A program made the translations under genes and the position numbers. 64,000 nt of DNA. It comes from Clostridiaceae bacterium. GTDB taxonomy: Bacteria; Bacillota; Clostridia; Oscillospirales; Acutalibacteraceae. Under the pieces are notes generated by a model. It did not search any database. It saw only the letters and a list, made by a program, of their open reading frames with translations, and had not been told where the DNA came from. Location: positions 44,254 through 108,253 of the forward strand of contig CAJGBV010000003.1 in assembly GCA_904501755.1 (NCBI GenBank), given 5' to 3'. Below, one piece after another: positions 16,072 to 25,849 of this stretch; within the stretch, counting starts at the first letter, position 1; each line of letters begins with the position of its first letter.

Positions 16072-17145
16072 ATGATAGAAACTTCAGATTTTAATATTGA
16101 TGAATCAGCAGGCAGAATAGTTTCTCCTGAATACTTAAGTGACGATAACGATAATGAAGTAAGTCTTCGTCCTAAATCCCTTGATGAATATATCGGACAA
16201 GAAAAAGCAAAGGATAATCTGAGTATTTATATCAAGGCAGCTTTACAGCGTAAGGAAACCCTTGACCATGTTTTGCTTTACGGCCCTCCCGGTCTTGGAA
16301 AAACAACCCTTTCCGGTATTATTGCAAAGGAAATGGGTGTGAATCTTCGTGTCACCTCGGGTCCCGCTATTGAAAAACAAGGTGACCTTGTTGCGCTGCT
16401 GACTAATCTTAATGAGGGCGATGTTTTATTCATAGACGAAATACACCGTCTGTCCCGTAATGTTGAAGAAATTCTTTATCCCGCAATGGAGGATTTTTCT
16501 GTAGATATTATTATCGGCAAGGGACCTTCCGCCCGTTCGATTCGTCTTGATGTTCCTCATTTTACGCTAGTAGGTGCAACAACGCGAAGTGGTCAGCTTA
16601 CCGCGCCTCTTCGTGATAGGTTTGGCGTTTTACTCCGTCTTGAGCTTTACACCCCTGAAGAACTGGCAAAAATAGTTACCCGTTCAGCTTCAATTCTTAA
16701 TATACCTATTGACTATGAGGGTGCTCTCGAAATAGCATCCCGTTCAAGAGGTACACCTCGTATCGCCAACCGACTGCTTCGCCGCGTAAGAGATATTGCT
16801 CAGATTGAATTTGGCGGAGAAATTACAGAACAGGTAGCTATGGCGGCACTGTCAAGATTTGAAATTGATGAGCTGGGTCTTGATGAATTTGACCGCAAAA
16901 TGTTATCAACAATCATTTATAATTATTCGGGCGGCCCTGTAGGTCTTGATACCTTAGCGGCGGCTGTTGGTGAAGAAAGCATTACTATTGAGGATGTCTA
17001 TGAACCTTACCTTATGCAAATCGGTTTTTTAACAAGAACTACAAGAGGAAGATGTGTTACAAAACTCGCTTATGATCATCTTAACATTCCTTTTCCGAAT
17101 TGTAATTGTACCGATTCTTCACAGCAAACTATAAATTTAAACTAA
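16072..17145 (+). CDS. ruvB: Holliday junction branch migration helicase RuvB
   Basis: 357 residues. AAA+ motor that drives branch migration with RuvA. Walker A GPPGLGKTT near residue 67, Walker B LFIDEIHRL, sensor 1 VGATTRSG, arginine finger region LRDRFG, and the C-terminal winged-helix ending with LTRTTRGR. A tail of about 20 extra residues with two Cys closes the protein. Begins 3 nt after ruvA. Confidence 0.96.
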   Translation: MIETSDFNIDESAGRIVSPEYLSDDNDNEVSLRPKSLDEYIGQEKAKDNLSIYIKAALQRKETLDHVLLYGPPGLGKTTLSGIIAKEMGVNLRVTSGPAIEKQGDLVALLTNLNEGDVLFIDEIHRLSRNVEEILYPAMEDFSVDIIIGKGPSARSIRLDVPHFTLVGATTRSGQLTAPLRDRFGVLLRLELYTPEELAKIVTRSASILNIPIDYEGALEIASRSRGTPRIANRLLRRVRDIAQIEFGGEITEQVAMAALSRFEIDELGLDEFDRKMLSTIIYNYSGGPVGLDTLAAAVGEESITIEDVYEPYLMQIGFLTRTTRGRCVTKLAYDHLNIPFPNCNCTDSSQQTINLN

Positions 17146-17155
17146 AGGATTTAAA

Positions 17156-18019
17156 ATGAGATTTACCGAAGATTTTAAGGATTATGAGCTTATTGATGCC
17201 GAGGGCGGAGAGCGTCTTGAACGTTGGAAGGATATTATCCTTATCCGTCCTGACCCACAGGTTATATGGCAAGGGGAAAGAAAAAATCCGTTATGGAATA
17301 ATGCTCATGCTATATATCACAGAAGCAACTCTGGTGGAGGATACTGGGAACCATTAAAAAAAGTGCCTGATGTCTGGTCGGTTGACTTTAATGAGCTTAC
17401 CTTCAGACTAAAACCAATGGGCTTTAAGCATACAGGACTTTTTCCCGAGCAGTCTGTTAACTGGCAGTTTATGCAAAATAAAATTAAAAATGCAAACAGA
17501 GAGGTTTCGGTGCTGAACCTGTTTGCTTATACCGGCGGTGCTACGATTGCCTGTCTTAGTGCAGGGGCAAAGGTCACCCATGTTGATGCCTCTAAGGGAA
17601 TGGTTTCTTGGGCTAAAGAGAATGCTGTTGTATCGGGTCTTGGTGATAAACCTGTTCGTTGGCTTGTGGATGACTGTCTTAAATTTGTTAAGAGAGAAAT
17701 CCGCAGGGGCAACAAATATGACGGTATCGTTATGGACCCACCTTCTTACGGAAGAGGTCCTAACGGCGAAGTATGGAAGCTTGAACAGCAAATTAACGAA
17801 TTACTCAGTGAAGTGGGTAAAATTATGAGTGATAGGCCATTGTTCTTTCTTCTTAATTCCTATACAGGCGGACTTTCTCCCACAATACTGAATTATATGG
17901 TTAAATCCTTAATAGCTCCTGATAATCGCGGAACTGTATTTACCGACGAGATAGGGCTTAAAATAACCGATAGGGATATGGTTTTACCCTGCGGTAACAC
18001 AACTATATGGACTGACTAA
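17156..18019 (+). CDS. Class I SAM-dependent methyltransferase (RlmI/RlmK-like fold)
   Basis: 287 residues. Rossmann methyltransferase with SAM-binding NLFAYTGGATIACLSAGAKVTHVDAS (about residues 121-146) and the base-flipping DPPSYGRG motif near residue 198. This DPPSxGRG form belongs to the family of 23S rRNA methyltransferases related to RlmI/RlmK, but the N-terminal PUA domain of RlmI is absent. Substrate is therefore unknown; rRNA is plausible. It lies 10 nt after ruvB and 3 nt before ecfA1 in the same operon. Confidence 0.75.
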   Translation: MRFTEDFKDYELIDAEGGERLERWKDIILIRPDPQVIWQGERKNPLWNNAHAIYHRSNSGGGYWEPLKKVPDVWSVDFNELTFRLKPMGFKHTGLFPEQSVNWQFMQNKIKNANREVSVLNLFAYTGGATIACLSAGAKVTHVDASKGMVSWAKENAVVSGLGDKPVRWLVDDCLKFVKREIRRGNKYDGIVMDPPSYGRGPNGEVWKLEQQINELLSEVGKIMSDRPLFFLLNSYTGGLSPTILNYMVKSLIAPDNRGTVFTDEIGLKITDRDMVLPCGNTTIWTD

Positions 18020-18022
18020 ATT

Positions 18023-18868
18023 ATGAACAATATCATTGAAATTAACAATATTTCCTATGAATATTATGGCGACAATACAAATCATGTTTTAGAAAATTTT
18101 TCTCTTGATATAAAACGCGGCTCTTTTACGGTTATACTCGGACATAATGGCTCGGGCAAATCGACCCTTGCAAAGCTTATGAATGGATTGTTAAAGCCAA
18201 TGAAGGGTACAGTATGTGTTGACGGTATGTTCACAGATGATGCCGCTAAGGAAATAGAGATTAAAAGACGAATAGGACTTGTTTTTCAGAATCCCGATAA
18301 TCAGCTTGTTTCTTCTGTTGTAGAAGAGGATGTTGCCTTCGGTCCTGAAAATCTTGGCTTTCCTCCCAGGGAAATAAGACAGCGTGTTGACGATGCACTG
18401 AAAAAGGTAAATATGTATGACTATCGTACAAACGCTCCTCACAATCTTTCGGGCGGTCAGAAGCAGCGTGTAGCTATTGCAGGAATTCTTGCAATGACTC
18501 CTGAATGTATTGTGCTTGATGAGCCTACAGCTATGCTTGACCCACAGGGAAGAGAAGAGGTTATGTCAGCACTTCTTGACCTTAATAAGAAGCATAATAT
18601 AACCGTGGTTCTTATTACGCATTTTATGGAAGAGGCACAATTTGCTGACAGAGTTATTGTGATGAACAAAGGTAAAATTACCGGCGACGGCACACCTAAA
18701 GAAATTTTTTCAAAAATTTCTCTGCTTAAAGATGCAGGACTTTCCGTGCCACAGACAACGCAGCTTTTGAGTCAGCTCGAGGATAGCGGTCTTAAATTGG
18801 AAAGAGGAATTATTTCTATTGAAGATTGTGTTGAAGCGATATCAAGGATGTTAAATAGCGCCGACTGA
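18023..18868 (+). CDS. ecfA1: Energy-coupling factor transporter ATPase EcfA1
   Basis: 281 residues. ABC ATPase of a group II ECF vitamin/micronutrient importer: Walker A GHNGSGKST, Q-loop VFQNPDNQ, signature LSGGQKQRVAIAG, Walker B CIVLDEPTAMLD, switch THFMEEA. The QNPDNQ Q-loop is typical of EcfA1. Forms a heterodimer with EcfA2 under EcfT. No S-component is in the window, so the substrate is set by S-proteins encoded elsewhere. Weak ribosome site, 3 nt after the previous gene. Confidence 0.92.
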   Translation: MNNIIEINNISYEYYGDNTNHVLENFSLDIKRGSFTVILGHNGSGKSTLAKLMNGLLKPMKGTVCVDGMFTDDAAKEIEIKRRIGLVFQNPDNQLVSSVVEEDVAFGPENLGFPPREIRQRVDDALKKVNMYDYRTNAPHNLSGGQKQRVAIAGILAMTPECIVLDEPTAMLDPQGREEVMSALLDLNKKHNITVVLITHFMEEAQFADRVIVMNKGKITGDGTPKEIFSKISLLKDAGLSVPQTTQLLSQLEDSGLKLERGIISIEDCVEAISRMLNSAD

Positions 18869-18890
18869 TTTTTTTGAAAGGACGATAAAA

Positions 18891-19754
18891 TTGAATATAT
18901 TAGAAGCTGTTAATCTTCAATATGTATATTCTCCGGATACTCCGTTTAAGCATTCAGCACTGAACGGAATATCTTTTGCTGTAGAAAAAAACTCTATTAT
19001 TGGCGTTATTGGACATACAGGTTCTGGAAAATCAACCCTCCTACAGCTTCTTAACGGTCTTCTTAAACCAAGTGGCGGAAGCATTAAATTTAACGGTATT
19101 GATATATGGGAAAATCCTAAAAATATCAGCAATGTGCGTTTTAAAATCGGTCTTGTTTTTCAGTATCCCGAATATCAGTTGTTTGAAGAAACGGTTAGAA
19201 AGGATATTGCCTACGGCCCGAAAAATATGAAGCTGTCTGATGAAGAAATCGAGCAGCGAATTGACAGAGTCAGCAAAATTGTTTCTCTTGATAGTAAACT
19301 TTTATCAAAATCTCCGTTTGACCTGTCCGGCGGTGAAAAAAGAAGGGTTGCTATTGCGGGAATTATGGCAATGGAACCTGAAATTATCGTTTTTGATGAG
19401 CCTACAGCCGGTCTTGACCCAATTGGCAGAGAAACCGTACTGAAAGCAATAAAGGATTATAGAGATGAATTTGGTGCAACAGTAATTATTGTTTCTCATA
19501 GTATGGAGGATATGGCATATATATGCGATAAAATTCTTGTGCTATGCGACGGCGACTTGGTTATGTACGACACAGTAAAAAATGTGTTTAAAAATTCTCA
19601 TAAACTAAAGGAGATTGGTCTTAATGTACCAATTATCACTTCGGTAATGCTTTCTCTTAAGGAACGGGGATACGATGTGCCAACCGATATTTTTACTGTC
19701 GAAGCTGCGGCTGAAGCCATTCTTAATATAGTAAACGGAGGTAATAAGCAATGA
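18891..19754 (+). CDS. ecfA2: Energy-coupling factor transporter ATPase EcfA2
   Basis: 287 residues, TTG start at 18891 after GAAAGGA. Walker A GHTGSGKST, Q-loop VFQYPEYQLFE (the YPEYQLFE form is typical of EcfA2), signature LSGGEKRRVAIAG, Walker B IIVFDEPTAGLD, switch SHSMED. Partner of EcfA1; overlaps ecfT by 4 nt. Confidence 0.92.
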   Translation: MNILEAVNLQYVYSPDTPFKHSALNGISFAVEKNSIIGVIGHTGSGKSTLLQLLNGLLKPSGGSIKFNGIDIWENPKNISNVRFKIGLVFQYPEYQLFEETVRKDIAYGPKNMKLSDEEIEQRIDRVSKIVSLDSKLLSKSPFDLSGGEKRRVAIAGIMAMEPEIIVFDEPTAGLDPIGRETVLKAIKDYRDEFGATVIIVSHSMEDMAYICDKILVLCDGDLVMYDTVKNVFKNSHKLKEIGLNVPIITSVMLSLKERGYDVPTDIFTVEAAAEAILNIVNGGNKQ

Positions 19755-20584
19755 TTTCGGATATTACCTTCGGTCAATTTTTTCCATGTAATTCAGTTAT
19801 TCATAAAACTGACCCACGTATTAAGTTCCTTCTTTTAATATTTATTATTGTATTTATTTTTCTGTCAAAAACTGTGATGACGATGGCTCTGTCACTGATT
19901 TTTGTAGTTATAATAATGATTGCTTCAAAAATTCCTTTTTCACTTTATCTTAAAAATCTAAAAGCAATTTTACCTATTCTTATTTTTACTGCGATTATTA
20001 ACTCACTTTATGTAAAGGATGGTACGCTTCTTTTTGATTGGTGGATTTTTTCCATAACTACGGGTGGAATATATCGAGCTGCTCTTATGGCACTCAGAAT
20101 AACTTTGTTGATTTTTGTCAGTGCCTCTCTTACCTATACTACTACGCCAAATGATTTGACAGATGCAATCGAAAGACTTTGCTTTCCACTTAAGTTTATT
20201 GGCCTTGGTACAATGGTGCATGTTCTTACTATGATGATGACAATAGCACTGCGTTTTATTCCTACTCTTATTGAGGAAACTCAGAAGATTATTAACGCCC
20301 AAAAGGCGAGAGGTGCTGATATAGAAAGCGGAGGTCTTTTAACAAAAGTTAAAGCATTAGCACCAATTCTTATACCATTAATCATTCTTTCAGTACGAAG
20401 AGCATACGATTTGGCAGAGGCTATGGAATGTCGTTGTTATAACGGTGGTGTAGGAAAACAGCGTATGAAACAGTTAAAGCTTCACAGAAGAGATATTGCT
20501 GTATGTGTTGTATCTGTTTTCTGGGCAATTCTTATCATATTATCTTTAGTATTTGGAGAAGTGTTATGCAACGCTATTTACTGA
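19751..20584 (+). CDS. ecfT: Energy-coupling factor transporter transmembrane protein EcfT
   Basis: 277 residues with several membrane segments in the N-terminal half, plus the cytosolic coupling motifs KARGA (near residue 184) and a degenerate second one (MECRCYNGG instead of the usual xARGY). It connects the ATPase dimer to S-components. Overlaps ecfA2 by 4 nt and the truA start by 19 nt. Confidence 0.9.
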   Translation: MISDITFGQFFPCNSVIHKTDPRIKFLLLIFIIVFIFLSKTVMTMALSLIFVVIIMIASKIPFSLYLKNLKAILPILIFTAIINSLYVKDGTLLFDWWIFSITTGGIYRAALMALRITLLIFVSASLTYTTTPNDLTDAIERLCFPLKFIGLGTMVHVLTMMMTIALRFIPTLIEETQKIINAQKARGADIESGGLLTKVKALAPILIPLIILSVRRAYDLAEAMECRCYNGGVGKQRMKQLKLHRRDIAVCVVSVFWAILIILSLVFGEVLCNAIY

Positions 20585-21300
20585 AAATCGCCTTTGACGG
20601 TACTGATTATCACGGTTGGCAGGTTCAGCCTAATGGTATAACGGTGCAGGAAAAGCTTCAGTCAGTTATGCTTTCGTTATATGGTTATGCACCTGATGTT
20701 ACAGGCTGTAGTCGTACCGACTCAGGTGTTCACGCTAACGAGTTTTACTGTCATTTCGATTTAGAAAAAAAAATCGAACCTACAGGTATCGTTAATGGTC
20801 TTAATTCGGTTTTACCCATTGATATAAGAGCATTGAGCTGTACAGAGGTGAAAAATAACTTTCACTGCAGATATAATGCTGTTGGAAAGAATTATATATA
20901 CCGCATTGACAGACGGAAAATTTCCGATCCATTTAACTTAAGATATTGCTATAACTATAGCGGAAAGCTTTCCATAAGTGATATGCAGTTTTTTTGCAAT
21001 ACAATAATCGGTAAGCACGATTTTGTGGGTTTTTCATCATCAAAACGAAGTGTTACTGATACTGTAAGAACTGTAAGCCATTGCAGTATTGAAGAGGACG
21101 GCGATTTTTTGATATTTTCTATTACTGCTGATGGTTTTTTATACAATATGGTACGTATTATTGTCGGAACCTGCATTGCTGTAGGTAGTGGCAGAATAGA
21201 TAAAAACATTGCAGAAAAAATATTTGATAACGGTGACAGGACGCTTGGTGGAGCCACAGCACCTGCACAAGCACTCTTCCTTAACCGTGTGTTTTATTAA
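20566..21300 (+). CDS. truA: tRNA pseudouridine(38-40) synthase TruA
   Basis: 244 residues from ATG 20566 (MQRYLLKIAFDGTDYHGWQ, TGGAGA upstream); the frame extends further upstream but that part overlaps ecfT and is not TruA-like. Catalytic Asp52 lies in CSRTDSGVHA. Isomerises U38-U40 in the tRNA anticodon arm. The EcfA1-EcfA2-EcfT-TruA order is a common Firmicutes arrangement. Confidence 0.95.
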   Translation: MQRYLLKIAFDGTDYHGWQVQPNGITVQEKLQSVMLSLYGYAPDVTGCSRTDSGVHANEFYCHFDLEKKIEPTGIVNGLNSVLPIDIRALSCTEVKNNFHCRYNAVGKNYIYRIDRRKISDPFNLRYCYNYSGKLSISDMQFFCNTIIGKHDFVGFSSSKRSVTDTVRTVSHCSIEEDGDFLIFSITADGFLYNMVRIIVGTCIAVGSGRIDKNIAEKIFDNGDRTLGGATAPAQALFLNRVFY

Positions 21301-21309
21301 GGAGTTTAT

Positions 21310-22572
21310 ATGCCTAAATATTTAAAAAACAAACGAAAAAGACGTCATTCTGTTTTTAAAAATCACACCGAAAATATAACAATGACTTCTGAAAGAAAAG
21401 AAAAAAATTCCAAACCTGCTAAGGAAAAGGATTCTTTAAGAATTCTACACGGCAAAAAAAGAGTTAAGCAGATTAGGCAGGCAGTCACTTTGTTTATTGT
21501 TTCGGCGGTTTTACTTGCTGTATTGCTTGTTTCTGTCCTTTCTCCTACAGGAATTTCAGAACTGTTTTCAAATTATGCTGCAACCTTTTCCTTTAGCTCA
21601 AAGCTTCCTGTAACCCTTAATGGCTCAGAAACATACAATGTATCTTTTGTAGGAAACAGAGTTTTTGTTCTTTCTGATTCGAATTTTTCCTGTTATTCAA
21701 AACAAGGAAAATATTCCTTTAGTGATGCTCACGGATTTTCTTCTCCTGTGGTTGTTGAGAGCCAGGCTCGGCACCTTGTTTATGACCAAAACGGTAAAGG
21801 TGTAAAAATTTATAATGCAAAGGAATTATTATTCAGCTTTAACTGTGAATATAACATATTAGGAGCTGATATTTCCCGAAACGGCTACTTTGCAATTGCT
21901 TCTAAGGCTCAAAGCTATACCTCTATGGTAACAGTTTATAATAAAAACTGTGAAGTTATATATGAATGGTATTGTCCCGAAGAGATTATAAGCTATGTAG
22001 CAGTTTCCTCTAATGGTAAAAAAATTGCTGTGTGTACTCTTGATGTTAATGAGGGGCATTATAATAGCAAACTATATGTACTAAACTTTGATTCTCCTGA
22101 CCCGATTTTTCAAAAAGAATATGAAAATGCATTGGTTTATGGCATCAATTCTTATTCCTCTAAGAATTTTGTTTTAATAGGAGAAAATTTCTGCGATATA
22201 ATATCCTGGAAAAAACATACAGTGACAACCTTTAATACGTCATATAGTGTAGATGGTGTTAAATCTGATAATAGATATACGCTAATTGAATCTGCACGTG
22301 AACATAACGACGGCAGTGCAACATTTACTATTTATAATAAAAAACAACAGCAGATAGGTGCGTTTGATTTTATCGGCAGCGTTGATGATTTTGCTATATA
22401 CCGAAAAAACATTATGATACTGTCACGAAATAAGGTACATCTTATTGATAGTGATGGAAATATTGTTAAATCGGGTGATTGCGGATTTGGTGTGGTAAAA
22501 ATAGTTCCGACTTCATCAGGTGGCTGTCTGGCAATTAGCCATAATAACATTACCAAAATAACTCTTGAATAG
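21310..22572 (+). CDS. DUF5711-like membrane-anchored beta-propeller protein, function unknown
   Basis: 420 residues. A strongly basic N-terminus of about 50 residues is followed by one membrane segment (TLFIVSAVLLAVLLVSVL, about residues 57-75) and an extracytoplasmic domain rich in short beta-strands with recurring aromatic/Gly-Asn turns, consistent with a WD40/PQQ-like propeller. I associate this architecture and location (between truA and cvpA in Clostridia) with the DUF5711 family, from memory only. No catalytic motif is seen. Confidence 0.55.
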   Translation: MPKYLKNKRKRRHSVFKNHTENITMTSERKEKNSKPAKEKDSLRILHGKKRVKQIRQAVTLFIVSAVLLAVLLVSVLSPTGISELFSNYAATFSFSSKLPVTLNGSETYNVSFVGNRVFVLSDSNFSCYSKQGKYSFSDAHGFSSPVVVESQARHLVYDQNGKGVKIYNAKELLFSFNCEYNILGADISRNGYFAIASKAQSYTSMVTVYNKNCEVIYEWYCPEEIISYVAVSSNGKKIAVCTLDVNEGHYNSKLYVLNFDSPDPIFQKEYENALVYGINSYSSKNFVLIGENFCDIISWKKHTVTTFNTSYSVDGVKSDNRYTLIESAREHNDGSATFTIYNKKQQQIGAFDFIGSVDDFAIYRKNIMILSRNKVHLIDSDGNIVKSGDCGFGVVKIVPTSSGGCLAISHNNITKITLE

Positions 22573-22582
22573 GAGGAGTATT

Positions 22583-23221
22583 ATGACATCCTTAATTTTT
22601 GATTTAATTTTAATCGCAGTTATTCTTATTTCTGTATTTATTGGTGTTAAAAAAGGGGCTATGAAGGTTATACTTTCATTGTTGGCCTTTGTGGTCGCTG
22701 CTTATCTGGCATATACGCTTTCAACACCTTTTGCTACTTTTATTAATAACAGCTTTATTCAACCCGCTGTTATTAAATCAGTTGATTCCGCTATTACCAA
22801 TACTACCGAAAGTATAGAGGATGCTTTACCTGATTTTATTGCTGATAATGCCGATGTTTTGGGCATTAATATAAACGCTGATAGTATTATTAACGCAGAA
22901 GAATTTGTGCAAAATACTATTTCTCCGTCAGTTGTAAAAATAGTATCATCTTTTTCGATGTTTATTATTTTTATTATTTTGGCTATTGTAATGAATTTTG
23001 TTGCCACTCTTGTTAATAAAATTATTAAGGTCAGCTTTTTGGGAGGAATTAACAAACTTCTCGGTGGTGTATTTGGAGCAATTACCGGATGTGTTATAAT
23101 TTTTGTTATTTGTTTTGCCCTTAAATATGCAGTATATTTAAGCGGCGACGAAGCTAAACTTATTTCTAAAGAAGTTTTAGATAAATCATTTTTATTTAGA
23201 TTATTTACAGGGATTTTTTGA
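22583..23221 (+). CDS. CvpA family membrane protein
   Basis: 212 residues from ATG 22583, which has AGGAGG 7 nt upstream; a longer frame from 22565 would start inside the previous gene. Four hydrophobic segments; the first reads LIFDLILIAVILISVFIGVKKG, the CvpA (colicin V production) opening, and the last two are separated by a short GGINKLLGGVFG turn typical of the family. Role in the cell envelope is not well defined. Begins 10 nt after the previous stop. Confidence 0.75.
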   Translation: MTSLIFDLILIAVILISVFIGVKKGAMKVILSLLAFVVAAYLAYTLSTPFATFINNSFIQPAVIKSVDSAITNTTESIEDALPDFIADNADVLGININADSIINAEEFVQNTISPSVVKIVSSFSMFIIFIILAIVMNFVATLVNKIIKVSFLGGINKLLGGVFGAITGCVIIFVICFALKYAVYLSGDEAKLISKEVLDKSFLFRLFTGIF

Positions 23222-23233
23222 AAGGAATAAAAT

Positions 23234-25510
23234 ATGAGATTATGTTATAAATGTCAGAAACGTCCTGCAGTTGTATTTATTTCTGACGCTATGAAGCAAA
23301 ACGATGAGCCAAAAGGCTTATGTCTTGTTTGTGCAAAAACAGCAGGTATTAAACCCATTGATGATATGCTTGGTAAAATGAATATCAGCGATGAAGAAAT
23401 CGAACAAATGAGTGATCAGTTTATGGAGATTATGTCTATGAACGAGGAAGATGGCACAGATATGTTTGATTTAGGTACTGCTCCTGCTTTTCCGTTTTTA
23501 AACAATATGTTTCCGGGCGCTAAAAAAAATGCAGATGAGAACGAAAAACAAGAATCTAACGGCAAGAGCAATACAGAAAAAGCCGAACGTAAAAAGAAGA
23601 GATTTCTCGAGCAATATTGTACTAATTTGACTGACCGTGCAAAAAATGGTCAGCTTGATGAAATTTTCGGCAGGGAAGAGGAACTTTATCGCACTATTCA
23701 AATCCTATCCCGAAGAACTAAAAACAATCCTTGTCTTATAGGAGAGCCAGGTGTAGGTAAAACTGCTATTGCTGAGGGTCTTGCTTTAAAAATAGCAAGA
23801 GGTGACGCACCTGCACGTCTGCTTGATAAAGAAATTCATCTTTTAGACCTTACGGGTCTTGTTGCAGGAACACAGTTCAGAGGACAGTTTGAAAGCAGAG
23901 TTAAAGGTCTTGTGGAAGAAATTAAAGCTGCAAAGAATATAATTCTGTTTATTGATGAAATTCATAATCTTGTAGGTGCCGGAGATTCCGCAGAGGGCTC
24001 TATGAATGCTGCAAATATATTAAAGCCTGCACTGTCACGCGGTGAAATTCAGGTTATTGGTGCAACTACATTCAAGGAATATAGAAAGTATATTGAAAAG
24101 GATGCAGCTCTTGAAAGAAGATTTCAGCCTGTTACAATAGAGGAACCATCGCTTTTAGAGGCTGAAAAGGTTCTCTATGGAATAAAGAAATACTATGAAG
24201 GCTATCACAATGTAACCATTCCGGATAATATTATTTCTACCATTGTACGACTTTCCGAACGATATGTTAATGATAGATTTTTACCCGATAAGGCTATTGA
24301 CCTTATGGATGAAGCCTGTGCCTGTGCAAGTCTTGCTAATTCTGCTGTTGACCAGCTCTATATCGCCAACAAGAAAATTGCTGAAACCCAGATGGAGCTT
24401 GACCGTCTTGAAGCTGAGGTGGAAAATCCTGATTATGAAAAACTTGCTCTTGTTAAATTTGAACTTGAAAAGTATAAAAAACAAGCAAGTGAACTGTATG
24501 TACCTGCTTCAGATAATGTTGTAACCGATATGGATGTTGCGAAGGTTATCGAGCTATGGACAGGCATTCCGGCTTCTAAGGTACAGGAAAACGATCTTAT
24601 GAAGCTTAAAAATCTTAAGGAAGAACTTCTTAAAAAGCTTATTGGACAGGACAAAGCTGTTGATCTTGTTGTTTCAGCAGTTAAGCGCTCAAGAGTTCAG
24701 CTATCTACAAAACGCAGACCGGCTTCCTTCATTTTTGTAGGTCCCACAGGTGTGGGTAAAACAGAGCTTGTCAAAGTGCTGTCCGAACAGCTATTTGATA
24801 CTCCCGAAACAATGATACGGCTTGATATGTCTGAGTTTATGGAGAAACATTCTGTTTCCCGTCTTATAGGAGCGCCTCCCGGATATGTTGGATATGATGA
24901 AGCGGGACAGCTTACCGAAAAGGTTCGAAGAAAACCATATTCAGTTGTTTTGTTTGACGAGATCGAAAAGGCACATCCCGATATTCTCAATATTCTTCTT
25001 CAAATTCTTGATGACGGCAGAATTACCGATGCGCAGGGAAGAACCGTCAATTTTGAAAACACAATAATTGTAATGACTTCTAATGCCGGTAGTGATAAGC
25101 AATCATCATTAATGGGCTTTGAAAAATCTGAGGCTCAGGCAAGCGAGGAGAAGGCAAAAAAAGCGTTAAGTGAGTTTTTACGCCCTGAATTTATGGCAAG
25201 AATTGATGAGATTATTGTTTTCTCACCGCTTAGTGAAAAAGCTCTTTCGGGTATTTGCGCTCTTATGCTTAATGAAATTAAAACTGCTATGTCGTATAAG
25301 CGGATTGATTTTTCTTATACTAACGATGTTTGTAAGTGCATTGCAAAGAAATGCGTTGGTGCGAAAAGCGGTGCAAGGGAACTGCGTAATTATATAAGAA
25401 GAAACATTGAGGATAAGATTGTTGCGTTATTAATAGATGAAAATACTGCAACTGTTAGCAGTCTTAAACTTACTGCTAAAAATGATGATATTGTCATAAA
25501 TTGCGAATAA
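23234..25510 (+). CDS. Clp AAA+ unfoldase with N-terminal zinc finger (ClpE-like)
   Basis: 758 residues. Two AAA+ modules: Walker A GEPGVGKT at 170 and GPTGVGKT at 503. In place of the double Clp-N domain there is a C4 zinc finger (Cys4, Cys7, Cys30, Cys33), as in ClpE and McsA. A coiled middle region (about 395-430) is the expected site for adaptor binding. After the second sensor region (MTSNAGS) the tripeptide MGF at 627-629 fits the [LIVMP]-G-[FL] loop that docks ClpP, so it is probably a protease-linked unfoldase rather than a disaggregase. Last gene of the ruvC operon, followed by a terminator. No CtsR/HrcA-type operator was recognised. Confidence 0.85.
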   Translation: MRLCYKCQKRPAVVFISDAMKQNDEPKGLCLVCAKTAGIKPIDDMLGKMNISDEEIEQMSDQFMEIMSMNEEDGTDMFDLGTAPAFPFLNNMFPGAKKNADENEKQESNGKSNTEKAERKKKRFLEQYCTNLTDRAKNGQLDEIFGREEELYRTIQILSRRTKNNPCLIGEPGVGKTAIAEGLALKIARGDAPARLLDKEIHLLDLTGLVAGTQFRGQFESRVKGLVEEIKAAKNIILFIDEIHNLVGAGDSAEGSMNAANILKPALSRGEIQVIGATTFKEYRKYIEKDAALERRFQPVTIEEPSLLEAEKVLYGIKKYYEGYHNVTIPDNIISTIVRLSERYVNDRFLPDKAIDLMDEACACASLANSAVDQLYIANKKIAETQMELDRLEAEVENPDYEKLALVKFELEKYKKQASELYVPASDNVVTDMDVAKVIELWTGIPASKVQENDLMKLKNLKEELLKKLIGQDKAVDLVVSAVKRSRVQLSTKRRPASFIFVGPTGVGKTELVKVLSEQLFDTPETMIRLDMSEFMEKHSVSRLIGAPPGYVGYDEAGQLTEKVRRKPYSVVLFDEIEKAHPDILNILLQILDDGRITDAQGRTVNFENTIIVMTSNAGSDKQSSLMGFEKSEAQASEEKAKKALSEFLRPEFMARIDEIIVFSPLSEKALSGICALMLNEIKTAMSYKRIDFSYTNDVCKCIAKKCVGAKSGARELRNYIRRNIEDKIVALLIDENTATVSSLKLTAKNDDIVINCE

Positions 25511-25516
25511 CATTCA

Positions 25517-25553
25517 TTTAAGCACTGATTTTATCAGTGCTTAAAATTTTTTC
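25517..25553 (+). terminator. Terminator of the ruvC-clpE operon
   Basis: TTTAAGCACTGA (25517-25528) pairs with TCAGTGCTTAAA (25534-25545), followed by a run of T. Confidence 0.85.
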
Positions 25554-25563
25554 AAAAAAACTC

Positions 25564-25592
25564 TTGACTATCAGTGCAAATTGTGTTAATAT
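25564..25592 (+). promoter_or_regulatory. tRNA promoter
   Basis: TTGACT (25564-25569), 17-bp spacer, TAATAT (25587-25592), 18 nt before the 5' end of tRNA-Gly. Confidence 0.8.
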
Positions 25593-25609
25593 ATCAAGGT
25601 CGTAAGTAT

Positions 25610-25684
25610 GCGGGTGTAGTTCAATGGCTAGAATTCCAGCCTTCCAAGCTGGCCGTGTGGGTTCGATTCCCATCACCCGCTCCA
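25610..25684 (+). tRNA. tRNA-Gly (anticodon TCC)
   Basis: Acceptor GCGGGTG pairs with CACCCGC; anticodon stem CCAGC/GCTGG with loop CTTCCAA (anticodon TCC); T-arm TGGGTTCGATTCCCA; discriminator T; encoded CCA at 25682-25684. Confidence 0.95.
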
Positions 25685-25709
25685 AACCGTCAATTTTTTT
25701 GGCGGTTTT
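25685..25709 (+). terminator. Hairpin between the two tRNAs
   Basis: AACCGTC and GGCGGTT arms around a T-rich loop followed by TTTC. It could stop or attenuate transcription between tRNA-Gly and tRNA-Arg, or guide processing; no separate promoter for tRNA-Arg is evident. Confidence 0.45.
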
Positions 25710-25719
25710 CTTTAACTAA

Positions 25720-25796
<77 letters not shown>

Positions 25797-25798
25797 AA

Positions 25799-25833
25799 AA
25801 ATAAAGCACTTCTTCGGAAGTGCTTTATTTTTA
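25799..25833 (+). terminator. Terminator after the tRNAs
   Basis: AATAAAGCACTTC, TTCG tetraloop, GAAGTGCTTTATT, then T-rich sequence: a stable UUCG-capped hairpin. Confidence 0.9.
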
Positions 25834-25849
25834 TCAAATCTGAAGAATT